From positions 1-64,000 of the forward strand of contig NW_026645870.1 of the NCBI RefSeq assembly GCF_949987535.1: 64,000 bases of DNA, in the 5' to 3' direction. The stretch comes from Balaenoptera acutorostrata (lineage: Eukaryota > Chordata > Mammalia > Artiodactyla > Balaenopteridae). Both the position numbers and the translations under genes were made by a program. A model generated the notes under the pieces. That model saw only the letters and a program-made list of their open reading frames with translations, did not search any database and was not told the origin of the DNA. Positions 51,361-63,792 of the stretch are shown here, piece by piece (within the stretch, counting starts at the first letter, position 1; each line of letters opens with the position of its first letter).

Positions 51361-54300
51361 ACGCGTACCCTAATCCTAACCCGTACCCTAAACCGAGCCC
51401 TAACCCTAACACTAACCCTAACCCTCACCCTAACCCATACCGTACGCCCTACCCGAACCCCTCCCCGAAACCGTACCCTAAGCCGTACCCTAACCCTCAC
51501 CCTAACCCTAACCCTAACCCTAAGCTACCCTTGACTGCTTCTGCCTCCAATAGATTTCCTAAGCACTAGTGTTTTAAGGAACAGTTTAAAAAGAGAATCC
51601 TATTGCGATTTCTTGATAATGGGTGTGTTCCTTATCTTCTCCTAGTGTCTAAACTCTTCTCCACGGCTGGACCCCCAAATAATATTCCTTTACGTGCTAA
51701 GGGGTATCTAGAGAGTCGGATACGTTTAATTACTACCCTCACCCTAACGCGTACCCTAACCCTAACCCCTACCCTAACCCTAACGCGTACCCTAATCCTA
51801 ACCCGTACCCTAAACCGAGCCCTAACCCTAACACTAGCCCTAACCCTAACCCTAACCCATACCCTACGCCCTACCGGAACCCCTCACCGAACCCCTACCG
51901 TAAGCCGTACCCTAACCCTCACCCTAACACTAACCCTAACCCTAAGCTACCCTTGACTGCTTCTGCCTCCAATAGATTTCCTAAGCACTAGTGTTTTAAG
52001 GAACAGTTTAAAAATTGAATCATATTGTGATTTCTTGATAATGGGTGTGTTCCTTATCTTCTCCTAGTGTTTAAACTCTTCTCCATGGCTGGACCCCCAA
52101 ATAATATTTCTTTACGTGCTAAGGGGTATCTAGAGAGTGGGATAGGTTTAATAACTACCCTCACCCAAAAGCGTACCCTAACCCTAACCCCTACCCTAAC
52201 CCTAACGCGTACCCTAATCCTAACCCGTACCCTAAACCGAGCCCTAACCCTAACACTAACTCTAACCCTCACCCTAACCCATACCCTACGCCCTACCCGA
52301 ACCCCTCCCCGAACCCGTACCCTAAGCCGTACCCTAACCCTCACCCTAACCCTAACCCTAACCCTAAGCTACCCTTGACTGCTTCTGCCTCCAATAGATT
52401 TCCTAAGCACTAGTGTTTTAAGGAACAGGTTAAAAAGAGAATCCTAATGTGATTTCTTGATAATGGGTGTGTTCCTTATCTTCTCATCGTGTCTAAACTC
52501 TTCTCCATGGCTGGACCCCCACATAATATTCCTTTACGTGCTAATGGGTATCTAGAGAGTAGGATAGTTTTAATAACTACCCTCACCCTAACACGTACCC
52601 TAACCCTAACCCCTACCCTAAGCCTAACGCGTACCCTAATCCTAACCCGTACCCTAAACCGAGCCCTAACCCTAACACTAACCCTAACCCTAACCCTAAC
52701 CCATACCCTACGCCCTACCCGAACCCCTCCCCGAACCCGTACCCTAAGCCATACCCTAACCCTCACCCTAACCCTAACCCTAACCCTAAGCTACCCTTGA
52801 CTGCTTCTGCCTCCAATAGATTTCCTAAGCACTAGTGTTTGAAGGAACAGGTTAAAAAGAGAATCCTAAAGTGATTTCTTGATAATGGGTGTGTTCCTTA
52901 TCTTCTCCTAGTGTCTAAACTCTTCTCCATGGCTGGACCCCCAAATAATATTCCTTTACGTGCTAATGGGTATCTAGCGAGTGGGATAGGTTTAATAACT
53001 AACCTCACCCTATCGCGTACCCTAACCCTAACCCCTACCCTAACCCTAACGCGTACCCTAATTCTAACCCGTACCCTAAACCGAGCCCTAACCCTAACAC
53101 TAACCCTAACCCTAACCCTAACCCATACCCTACGCCCTACCCGAACTCCTCCCCGAACCCGTACCCTAAGCCGTACCCTAACGCTCACCCTAACCGTAAC
53201 CCTAACCCTAAGCTACCCTTGACTGCTTCTGCCTCCAATAGATTTCCGAAGCACTAGTGTTTTAAGGAACAGGTTAAAAAGAGAATCCTAATGTGATTTC
53301 TTGATAATGGGTGTGTTCCTTATCTTCTCCTAGTGTTTAAACTCTTCTCCATGGCTGGACCCCCAAATAATATTCCTTTACGTGCTAAGGGGTATCTAGA
53401 GAGTGGGATAGGTTTAATAACTACCCTCACCCTAAGGCGTACCCTAACCCTAACCCCTACCCTAACCCTAACGCGTACCCTAATCCTAACCCGTACCCAA
53501 AACGAGCCCTAATCCTAACACTAGCCCTAACCTTAACACTAAACCATACCCTACGCCCTACCCGAACCCCTCCCCAAACCCGTACCCTATGCCGTACCCT
53601 AACCCTCACCCTAACCCTAACCCTAACCCTAAGCTACCCTTGACTGCTTCTGCCTCCAATAGATTTCCTAAGCACTAGTTTTTTAAGGAACAGGTTAAAA
53701 AGAGAATCCTAATGTGATTTCTTGATAATGGGTGTGTTCCTTATCTTCTCCTCGTGTCTAAACTCTTCTCCATGGCTGGACCCCCAAATAATATTCCTTT
53801 ACATGCTAAGGGGTATCTAGAGAGTGGGATAGGTTTAATAACTACCCTCACCCTATCACGTACCCTAACCCTAACCCCTACCCTAACAGTAACGCGTACC
53901 CTAATCCTAACCCGTACCCTAAACCGAGCCCTAACCCTAACACTAACCCTAACCCTAACCCTAACCCATACCCTACGCCCTACCCGAACCCCTCCCCAAA
54001 CCCGTACCCTAAGCCGTACCCTAACCCTCACCCTAACCCTAACCCTAACCCTAATCCTAAGCTACCCTTGACTGCTTCTGCCTCCAATAGATTTCCTAAG
54101 CACTAGTGTTTTAAGGAACAGGTTAAAAAGAGAATCCTAATGTGATTTCTTGATAATGGGTGTGTTCCTTATCTTCTCCTAGTGTCTAAACTCTTCTCCA
54201 TGGCTGGACCCCCAAATAATATTCCTTTACGTGCTAAGGGGTATCTAGAGAGTGGGATAGGTTTAATAACTACCTTCACCCTATCGCGTACCCTAACCCT

Positions 54301-57300
54301 AACCCCTACCCTAAGCCTAACGCGTACCCTAATCCTAACCCGTACCCTAAACCGAGCCCTAACCCTAACACTAACCCTAACCCTAACCCTAACCCATACC
54401 CTAAGCCCTACCCGAACCCCTCCCCGAACCCGTACCCTAAGCCATACCCTAACCCTCACCCTAACCCTAACCCTAACCCTAAGCTACCCTTGACTGCTTC
54501 TGCCTCCAATAGATTTCCTAAGCACTAGTGTTTTAAGGAACAGGTTAAAAAGAGAATCCTAAAGTAATTTCTTGATAATGGGTGTGTTCCTTATCTTCTC
54601 CTAGTGTCTAAACTCTTCTCCATGGCTGGACCCCCAAATAATATTCCTTTACGTGCTAATGGGTATCTAGCGAGTGGGATAGGTTTAATAACTAACCTCA
54701 CCCTATCGCGTACCCTAACCCTAACCCCTACCCTAACCCTAACGCGTACCCTAATTCTAACCCGTACCCTAAACCGAGCCCTAACCCTAACACTAACCCT
54801 AACCCTAACCCTAACCCATACCCTACGCCCTACCCGAACTCCTCCCCGAACCCGTACCCTAAGCCGTACCCTAACGCTCACCCTAACCGTAACCCTAACC
54901 CTAAGCTACCCTTGACTGCTTCTGCCTCCAATAGATTTCCTAAGCACTAGTGTTTTAAGGAACAGGTTAAAAAGAGAATCCTAATGTGATTTCTTGATAA
55001 TGGGTGTGTTCCTTATCTTCTCCTCGTGTCTAAACTCTTCTCCATGGCTGGACCCCCAAATAATATTCCTTTACATGCTAAGGGGTATCTAGAGAGTGGG
55101 ATAGGTTTAATAACTACCCTCACCCTATCACGTACCCTAACCCTAACCCCTACCCTAACACTAACGCGTACCCTAATCCTAACCCGTACCCTAAACCGAG
55201 CCCTAAACCTAACACTAACCCTAACCCTAACCCTAACCCATACCCTACGCCCTACACGAACCCCTCCCTGAACCCGTACCCTAAGCCGTACCCTAACCCT
55301 CACCCTAACCCTAACCCTAGCCCTAAGCTACCCTTGATGGCTTCTGCCTCCAATAGATTTCCTAAGCACTAGTGTTTTAAGGAACAGGTTAAAAAGAGAA
55401 TCCTAATGGGATTTCTTGATAATGGGTGTGTTCCTTATCTTCTCCTCGTGTCTAAACACTTCTCCATGGCTGGACCCCCAAATAATATCCCTTTACGTGC
55501 TAAGGGGTTATCTGGAGAGTGTGATAGGTTTAATAACTACCCTCACCCTAACGCGTACCCTAACCCTAACCCCTACCCTAACCCTAACGTGTACCCTAAT
55601 CCTAACCCGTACCCTAAACCGAGCCCTAACCCTAACACTAACCCTAACCCTAACCCTAACCCATACCCTACGCCCTACCCGAACCCCTCCCCGAACCCGT
55701 ACCCTAAGCCATACCCTAACCCTCAATCTAACCCTAACCCTAACCCTAAGCTACCCTTGACTGCTTCTGCCTCCAATAGATTTCCTAAGCACTAGTGTTT
55801 TAAGGAACATTTTAAAAAGAGAATCATATTGTGATTTCTTGATAATGGGTGTGTTCCTTATCTTCTCCTAGTGTCTAAACTCTTCTCCATGGCTGGACCC
55901 CCAAATAATATTCCTTTACGTGCTAAGGGGTATCTACAGAGTGGGATAGGTTTAATAACTACCCTCACCCAAAAGCGTACCCTAACCCTAACCCCTACCC
56001 TAACCCTAACGCATACCCAAATCCTAACCCGTACCCTAAACCGAGCCCTAACCCTAACACTAAACCTAACCCTCACCCTAACCCATACCCTACGCCCTAC
56101 CCGAACTCCTCCCCGAACCCGTACCCTAAGCCGTACCCTAACCCTCACCCTAACCCTAACCCTAACCCTAAGCTACCCTTGACTGCTTCTGCCTCCAATA
56201 GATTTCCTAAGCACTAGTGTTTTAAGGAACAGGTTAAAAAGAGAATCCTAATGTGATTTCTTGATAATGGGTGTGTTCCTTATCTTCTCCTCGTGTCTAA
56301 ACTCTTCTCCATGGCTGGACCCTCAAATAATATTCCTTTACATGCTAAGGGGTATCTAGAGAGTGGGATAGGTTTAATAACTAACCTCACCCTATCACGT
56401 ACCCTAACCCTAACCCCTACCCTAACACTAACGCGTACCCTAATCCTAACCCGTACCCTAAACCGAGCCCTAACCCTAACACTAACCCTAACCCTAACCC
56501 TAAACCATACCCTACGCCCTACCCGAACCCCTCCCCGAACCCGTACCCTAAGCCGTACCCTAACCCTCACCCTAAACCTAACCCTAACCCTAAGCTACCC
56601 TTGACTGCTTCTGCCTCCAATAGATTTCCTAAGCACTAGTGTTTTAAGGAACAGTTTAAAAAGAGAATCCTATTGCGATTTCTTGATAATGGGTGTGTTC
56701 CTTATCTTCTCCTAGTGTCTAAACTCTTCTCCACGGCTGGACCCCCAAATAATATTCCTTTACGTGCTAAGGGGTATCTAGAGAGTGGGATACGTTTAAT
56801 TACTACCCTCACCCTAACGCGTACCCTAACCCTAACCCCTACCCTAACCCTAATGCGTAACCTAATCCTAACCCGTACCCTAAACCGAGCCCTAACCCTA
56901 ACACTAGCCCTAACCCTAACCCTAACCCATACCCTACGCCCTACCGGAACCCCTCCCCGAACCCATACCGTAAGCCGTACCCTAACCCTCACCCTAACCC
57001 TAACCCTAACCCTAAGCTACCCTTGACTGCTTCTGCCTCCAATAGATTTCCTAAGCACTAGTGTTTTAAGGAACAGTTTAAAAATTGAATCATATTGTGA
57101 TTTCTTGATAATGGGTGTGTTCCTTATCTTCTCCTAGTGTTTAAACTCTTCTCCATGGCTGGACCCCCAAATAATATTCCTTTACGTGCTAAGGGGTATC
57201 TAGAGAGTGGGATAGGTTTAATAACTACCCTCACCCTAAAGCGTACCCTAACCCTAACCCCTACACTAATCCTAACCCGTACCCTAAACCGAGCCCTAAC

Positions 57301-58244
57301 CCTAACACTAACCCTAACCCTAACCGTAACCCATACCCTACGCCCTACCCGAACCCCTCCCCGAACCCGTACCCTAAGCCGTACCCTAACCCTCACCCTA
57401 ACCCTAACAATAACCCTAAGCTACCCTTGACTGCTTCTGCCTCCAATAGATTTCCTAAGCACTAGTGTTTTAAGGAACAGGTTAAAAAGAGAATCCTAAT
57501 GTGATTTCTTGATAATGGGTGTGTTCCTTATCTTCTCCTAGTGTCTAAACACTTCTCCATGGCTGGACCCCCAAATAATATTCCTTTACGTGCTAAGGGG
57601 TATCTAGAGAGTGGGAAAGGTTTAATAACTACCCTCAACCAAAAGCGTACCCTAACCCTAACCCCTACCCTAACCCTAACGCGTACCCTAATCCTAACCC
57701 GTACCCTAAACCGAGCCCTAACCCTAACACTAACCCTAACCCTCACCCTAACCCATACCCTACGCCCTACCCGAACCCCTCCCCGAACCCGTACCCTAAG
57801 CCGTACCCTAACCCTCACCCTAACCCTAACCCTAACCCTAAGCTACCCTTGACTGCTTCTGCCTCCAATAGATTTCCTAAGCACTAGTGTTTTAAGGAAC
57901 AGGTTAAAAAGAGAATCCTAATGTGATTTCTTGATAATGGGTGTGTTCCTTATCTTCTCATCGTGTCTAAACTCTTCTCCATGGCTGGACCCCCAAATAA
58001 TATTCCTTTACGTGCTATGGGGTATCTACAGAGTGGGATAGGTTTAATAACTACCCTCACCCTAAGGCGTACCCTAACCCTAACCCCTACCCTAACCCTA
58101 ACGCGTACCCTAATCCTAACCCGTACCCAAAACGAGCCCTAATCCTAACACTAGCCCTAACCTTAACCCTAAACCATACCCTACGCCCTACCCGAACCCC
58201 TCCCCAAACCCGTACCCTAAGCCGTACCCTAACCCTCACCCTAA
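51361..58244 (+). repeat. 8011-bp higher-order repeat, copy 2 (about 6.9 kb, incomplete)
   Basis: Starts at 51581, 52003, 52425, 52847, 53269, 53690, 54118, 54540, 54962, 55384, 55807, 56229, 56651, 57073, 57477 and 57899 mirror copy 1. Differences include CCACATAATATT at about 52520, AACAGTAACG at about 53889 (AACACTAACG in copy 1), TTTCCGAAG at about 53247 (TTTCCAAAG in copy 1) and AAACACTTC at about 55455. The match ends in the tract of monomer 139, where copy 1 has an extra hexamer and copy 2 has CCTAACACTAACC. Confidence 0.92.
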
Positions 58245-58319
58245 CACTAACCCTAACCCTAAGCTACCCTTGACTGCTTCTGCCTCCAATAGATTTCCTA
58301 AGCACTAGTGTTTTAAGGA

Positions 58320-60851
58320 ACAGTTTAAAAAGAGAATCATATTGTGATTTCTTGATAATGGGTGTGTTCCTTATCTTCTCCTAGTGTCTAAACTCTTCTC
58401 CATGGCTGGACCCCCAAATAATATTCCTTTACGTGCTAAGGGGTATCTACAGAGTGGGATAGGTTTAATAACTACCCTCACCCAAAAGCGTACCCTAACC
58501 CTAACCCCTACCCTAACACTAACGCGTACCCTAATCCTAACCCGTACCCTAAACCGAGCCCTAACCCTAACACTAACCCTAACCCTCACCCTAACCCATA
58601 CCCTACGCCCTACCCGAACCCCTCCCCGAACCCGTACCCTAAGCCGTACCCTAACCCTCACCCTAACACTAACCCTAACCCTAAGCTACCCTTGACTGCT
58701 TCTGCCTCCAATAGATTTCCTAAGCACTAGTGTTTTAAGGAACAGGTTAAAAAGAGAATCCTAATGTGATTTCTTGATAATGGGTGTGTTCCTTATCTTC
58801 TCATCGTGTCTAAACTCTTCTCCATGGCTGGACCTCCAAATAATATTCCTTTACGTGCTAAGGGGTATCTAGAGAGTGGGATACGTTTAATTACTACCCT
58901 CACCCTAACGCGTACCCTAACCCTAACCCCTACCCTAACCCTAATGCGTACCCTAATCCTAACCCGTACCCTAAACCGAGCCCTAACCCTAACACTAACC
59001 CTAACCCTAACCCTAACCCATACCCTACGCCCTACCCGAACCCCTCCCCGAACCCGTACCCTAAGCCATACCCTAACCCTCAATCTAACCCTAACCCTAA
59101 CCCTAAGCTACCCTTGACTGCTTCTGCCTCCAATAGATTTCCTAAGCACTAGTGTTTTAAGGAACAGTTTAAAAAGAGAATCATATTGTGATTTCTTGAT
59201 AATGGGTGTGTTCCTTATCTTCTCCTAGTGTCTAAACTCTTCTCCATGGCTGGACCCCCAAATAATATTCCTTTACGTGCTAAGGGGTATCTACAGAGTG
59301 GGATAGGTTTAATAACTACCCTCACCCAAAAGCGTACCCTAACCCTAACCCCTACCCTAACCCTAACGCGTACCCTAATCCTAACCCGTACCCTAAACCG
59401 AGCCCTAACCCTAACACTAACCCTAACCCTCACCCTATCCCATACCCTACGCCCTACCCGAACCCCTCCCCTAACCCGTACCCTAAGCCATACCCTAACA
59501 CTCACCCTAACCCTAACCCTAACCCTAAGCTACCCTTGACTGCTTCTGCCTCCAATAGATTTCCTAAGCAGTAGTGTTTTAAGGAACAGGTTAAAAAGAG
59601 AATCCTAATGTGATTTCTTGATAATGGGTGTGTTCCTTATCTTCTCCTCGTGTCTAAACTCTTCTCCATGGCTGGACCGTCAAATAATATTCCTTTACAT
59701 GCTAAGGGGTATCTAGAGAGTGGGATAGGTTTAATAACTAACCTCACCCTATCACGTACCCTAACCCTAACCCCTACCCTAACACTAACGCGTACCCTAA
59801 TCCTAACCCGTACCCTAAACCGAGCCCTAACCCTAACACTAACCCTAAGCCTAACCCTAAACCATACCCTACGCCCTACCCGAACCCCTCCCCGAACCCG
59901 TACCCTAAGCCGTACCCTAACCCTCACCCTAACCCTAAACCTAACCCTAAGCTACCCTTGACTGCTTCTGCCTCCAATAGATTTCCTAAGCACTATTGTT
60001 TTAAGGAACAGTTTAAAAAGAGAATCCTATTGCGATTTCTTGATAATGGGTGTGTTCCTTATCTTCTCCTAGTGTCTAAACTCTTCTCCACGGCTGGACC
60101 CCCAAATAATATTCCTTTACGTGCTAAGGGGTATCTAGAGAGTGGGATACGTTTAATTACTACCCTCACCCTAACGCGTACCCTAACCCTAACCACTACC
60201 CTAACCCTAACGCGTACCCTAATCCTAACCCGTACCCTAAACCGAGCCCTAACCCTAACACTAGCCCTAACCCTAACCCTAACCCATACCCTACGCCCTA
60301 CCCGAACCCCTCCCCGAACCCATACCGTAAGCCGTACCCTAACCCTCACCCTAACCCTAACCCTAACCCTAAGCTACCCTTGACTGCTTCTGCCTCCAAT
60401 AGATTTCCTAAGCACTAGTGTTTTAAGGAACAGGTTAAAAAGAGAATCCTAATGTGATTTCTTGATAATGGGTGTGTTCCTTATCTTCTCCTCGTGTCTA
60501 AACACTTCTCCATGGCTGGACCCCCAAATAATATTCCTTTACGTGCTAAGGGGTATCTAGAGAGTGGGATAGGTTTAATAACTACCCTCACCCAAAAGCG
60601 TACCCTAACCCTAACCCCTACCCTAACCCTAACGCGTACCCTAATCCTAACCTGTACCCTAAACCGAGCCCTAACCCTAACACTAACCCTAACCCTCACC
60701 CTAACCCATACCCTACGCCCTACCCGAACCCCTCCCCGAACCCGTACCCTAAGCCGTACCCTAACCCTCACCCTAACCCTAACCCTAACCCTAAGCTACC
60801 CTTGACTGCTTCTGCCTCCAATAGATTTCCTAAGCACTAGTGTTTTAAGGA
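58320..60851 (+). repeat. Six monomers (140-145) reusing the O-C-D-O series
   Basis: Starts are 58320, 58742, 59164, 59586, 60008 and 60430. Monomers 140 and 142 are O-like. Monomer 141 has an R-like left (CTCATCGTGTC) and a V-like tract end (CCCTCAATCTAACC). Monomers 142-144 match 55807-57072 at offset 3357. Monomer 145 then matches 57477-57898 at offset 2953, so the 404-bp G monomer present at 57073 is absent here. Confidence 0.83.
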
Positions 60852-63792
60852 AGAGGTTAAAAAGAGAATCCTAAAGTGATTTCTTGATAATGGGTGTGTT
60901 CCTTATCTTCTCCTAGTGTCTAAACTCTTCTCCATGGCTGGACCCCCAAATAATATTCCTTTACGTGCTAATGGGTATCTAGCGAGTGGGATAGGTTTAA
61001 TAACTAACCTCACCCTATCGCGTACCCTAACCCTAACCCCTACCCTAACCCTAACGCGTACCCTAATTCTAACCCGTACCCTAAACCGAGCCCTAACCCT
61101 AACACTAACCCTAACCCTAACCCTAACCCATACCCTACGCCCTACCCGAACTCCTCCCCGAACCCGTACCCTAAGCCGTACCCTAACGCTCACCCTAACA
61201 GTAACCCTATCCCTAAGCTACCCTTGACTGCTTCTGCCTCCAATAGATTTCCGAAGCACTAGTGTTTTAAGGAACAGGTTAAAAAGAGAATCCTAATGTG
61301 ATTTCTTGATAATGGGTGTGTTCCTTATCTTCTCCTAGTGTCTAAACTCTTCTCCATGGCTGGACCCCCAAATAATATTCCTTTACGTGCTAAGGGGTAT
61401 CTAGAGAGTGGGATAGGTTTAATAACTACCCTCACCCTATCGCGTACCCTAACCCTAACCCCTACCGTAAGCCTAACGCGTACCCTAATCCTAACCCGTA
61501 CCCTAAACCGAGCCCTAACCCTAACACTAACCCTAACCCTAAACCTAACCCATACCCTACGCCCTACCCGAACCCCTCCCCGAACCGGTACCCTAAGCCA
61601 TACCCTAACCCTCACCCTAACCCTAACCCTAACCCTAAGCTACCCTTGACTGCTTCTGCCTCCAATAGATTTCCTAAGCACTAGTGTTTGAAGGAACAGG
61701 TTAAAAAGAGAATCCTAAAGTGATTTCTTGATAATGGGTGTGTTCCTTATCTTCTCCTAGTGTCTAAACTCTTCTCCATGGCTGGACCCCCAAATAATAT
61801 TCCTTTACGTGCTAATGGGTATCTAGCGAGTGGGATAGGTTTAATAACTAACCTCACCCTATCGCGTACCCTAACCCTAACCCCTACCCTAACCCTAACG
61901 CGTACCCTAATTCTAACCCGTACCCTAAACCGAGCCCTAACCCTAACACTAACCCTAACCCTAACCCTAACCCATACCCTACGCCCTAACCGAACTCCTC
62001 CCCGAACCCGTACCCTAAGCCGTACCCTAACGCTCACCCTAACCGTAACCCTAACCCTAAGCTACCCTTGACTGCTTCTGCCTCCAATAGATTTCCGAAG
62101 CACTAGTGTTTTAAGGAACAGGTTAAAAAGAGAATCCTAATGTGATTTCTTGATAATGGGTGTGTTCCTTATCTTTTCCTAGTGTTTAAACTCTTCTCCA
62201 TGGCTGGACCCCCAAATAATTTTCCTTTACGTGCTAATGGGTATCTAGAGAGTGGGATAGGTTTAATAACTACCCTCACCCTAAGGCGTACACTAACCCT
62301 AACCCCTACCCTAACCCTAACGCGTACCCTAATCCTAACCCGTACCCAAAACGAGCCCTAATCCTAACACTAGCCCTAACCTTAACCCTAAACCATACCC
62401 TACGCCCTACCCGAACCCCTCCCCAAACCCGTACCCTAAGCCGTACCCTAACCCTCACCCTAACCCTAACCCTAACCCTAAGCTACCCTTGACTGCTTCT
62501 GCCTCCAATAGATTTCCTAAGCACTAGTGTTTTAAGGAACAGGTTAAAAAGAGAATCCTAATGTGATTTCTTGATAATGGGTGTGTTCCTTATCTTCTCC
62601 TCGTGTCTAAACTCTTCTCCATGGCTGTACCCCCAAATAATATTCCTTTACATGCTAAGGGGTATCTAGAGAGTGGGATAGGTTTAATAACTACCCTCAC
62701 CCTATCACGTACCCTAACCCTAACCCCTACCCTAACACTAACGCGCACACTAATCCTAACCCGTACCCTAAACCGAGCCCTAACCCTAACACTAACCCTA
62801 ACCCTAACCCTAACCCATACCCTACGCCCTACCCGAAACCCTCCCCGAACCCGTACCCTAAGCCGTACCCTAACCCTCACCCTAACCCTAACCCTAACCC
62901 TAATCCTAAGCTACCCTTGACTGCTTCTGCCTCCAATAGATTTCCTAAGCACTAGTGTTTTAAGGAACAGGTTAAAAAGAGAATCCTAATGTGATTTCTT
63001 GATAATGGGTGTGTTCCTTATCTTCTCCTAGTGTCTAAACTCTTCTCCATGGCTGGACCCCCAAATAATATTCCTTTACGTGCTAAGGGGTATCTAGAGA
63101 GTGGGATAGGTTTAATAACTACCCTCACCCTATCGCGTACCCTAACCCTAACCCCTACCCTAACCCTAACCCGTATCCTAAACCGAGCCCTAAACCTAAC
63201 ACTAACCCTAACCCTAACCCTAACCCATACCCTACGCCCTACCCGAACCCCTCCCCGAACCCGTACCCTAAGCCATACCCTAACCCTCACCCTAACCCTA
63301 ACCCTAACCCTAAGCTACCCTTGACTGCTTCTGCCTCCAATAGATTCGTAAGCACTAGTGTTTTAAGGAACAGGTTAAAAAGTGAATCCTAAAGTGATTT
63401 CTTGATAATGGGTGTGTTCCTTATCTTCTCCTAGTGTCTAAACTCTTCTCCAGGGCTGGACCCCCAAATAATATCCCTTTACGTGCTAAGGGGTTATCTG
63501 GAGAGTGTGATAGGTTTAATAACTACCCTCACCCTAATGCGTACCCTAACCCTAACCCCTACCCTAACCCTAACGCGTACCCTAATCCTAACCCGTACCC
63601 TAAACCGAGCCCTAACCCTAACACTAACCCTAACCCTAACCCTAACCCATACCCTACGCCCTACCCGAACCCCTCCCCGAACCCGTACCCTAAGCCAAAC
63701 CCTAACCCTCAATCTAACCCTAACCCTAACCCTAAGCTACCCTTGACTGCTTCTGCCTCCAATAGATTTCCTAAGCACTAGTGTTTTAAGGA
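60852..63792 (+). repeat. Seven monomers (146-152): S-U-S-N-T-B/A-V
   Basis: Starts are 60852, 61274, 61696, 62118, 62539, 62967 and 63370. Monomers 148-150 (S, N, T) match 52847-54117 at offset 8849, and 147-148 match 54118-54961 at offset 7156. Monomer 151 (403 bp) has an 18-bp tract loss at a different place from that in G (CCCGTATCCTAAACC), plus GATTCGTAAGC. Monomer 152 joins CCAGGGCTGG (otherwise only at 39359) to V-type GGGGTTATCTGG. Confidence 0.83.
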
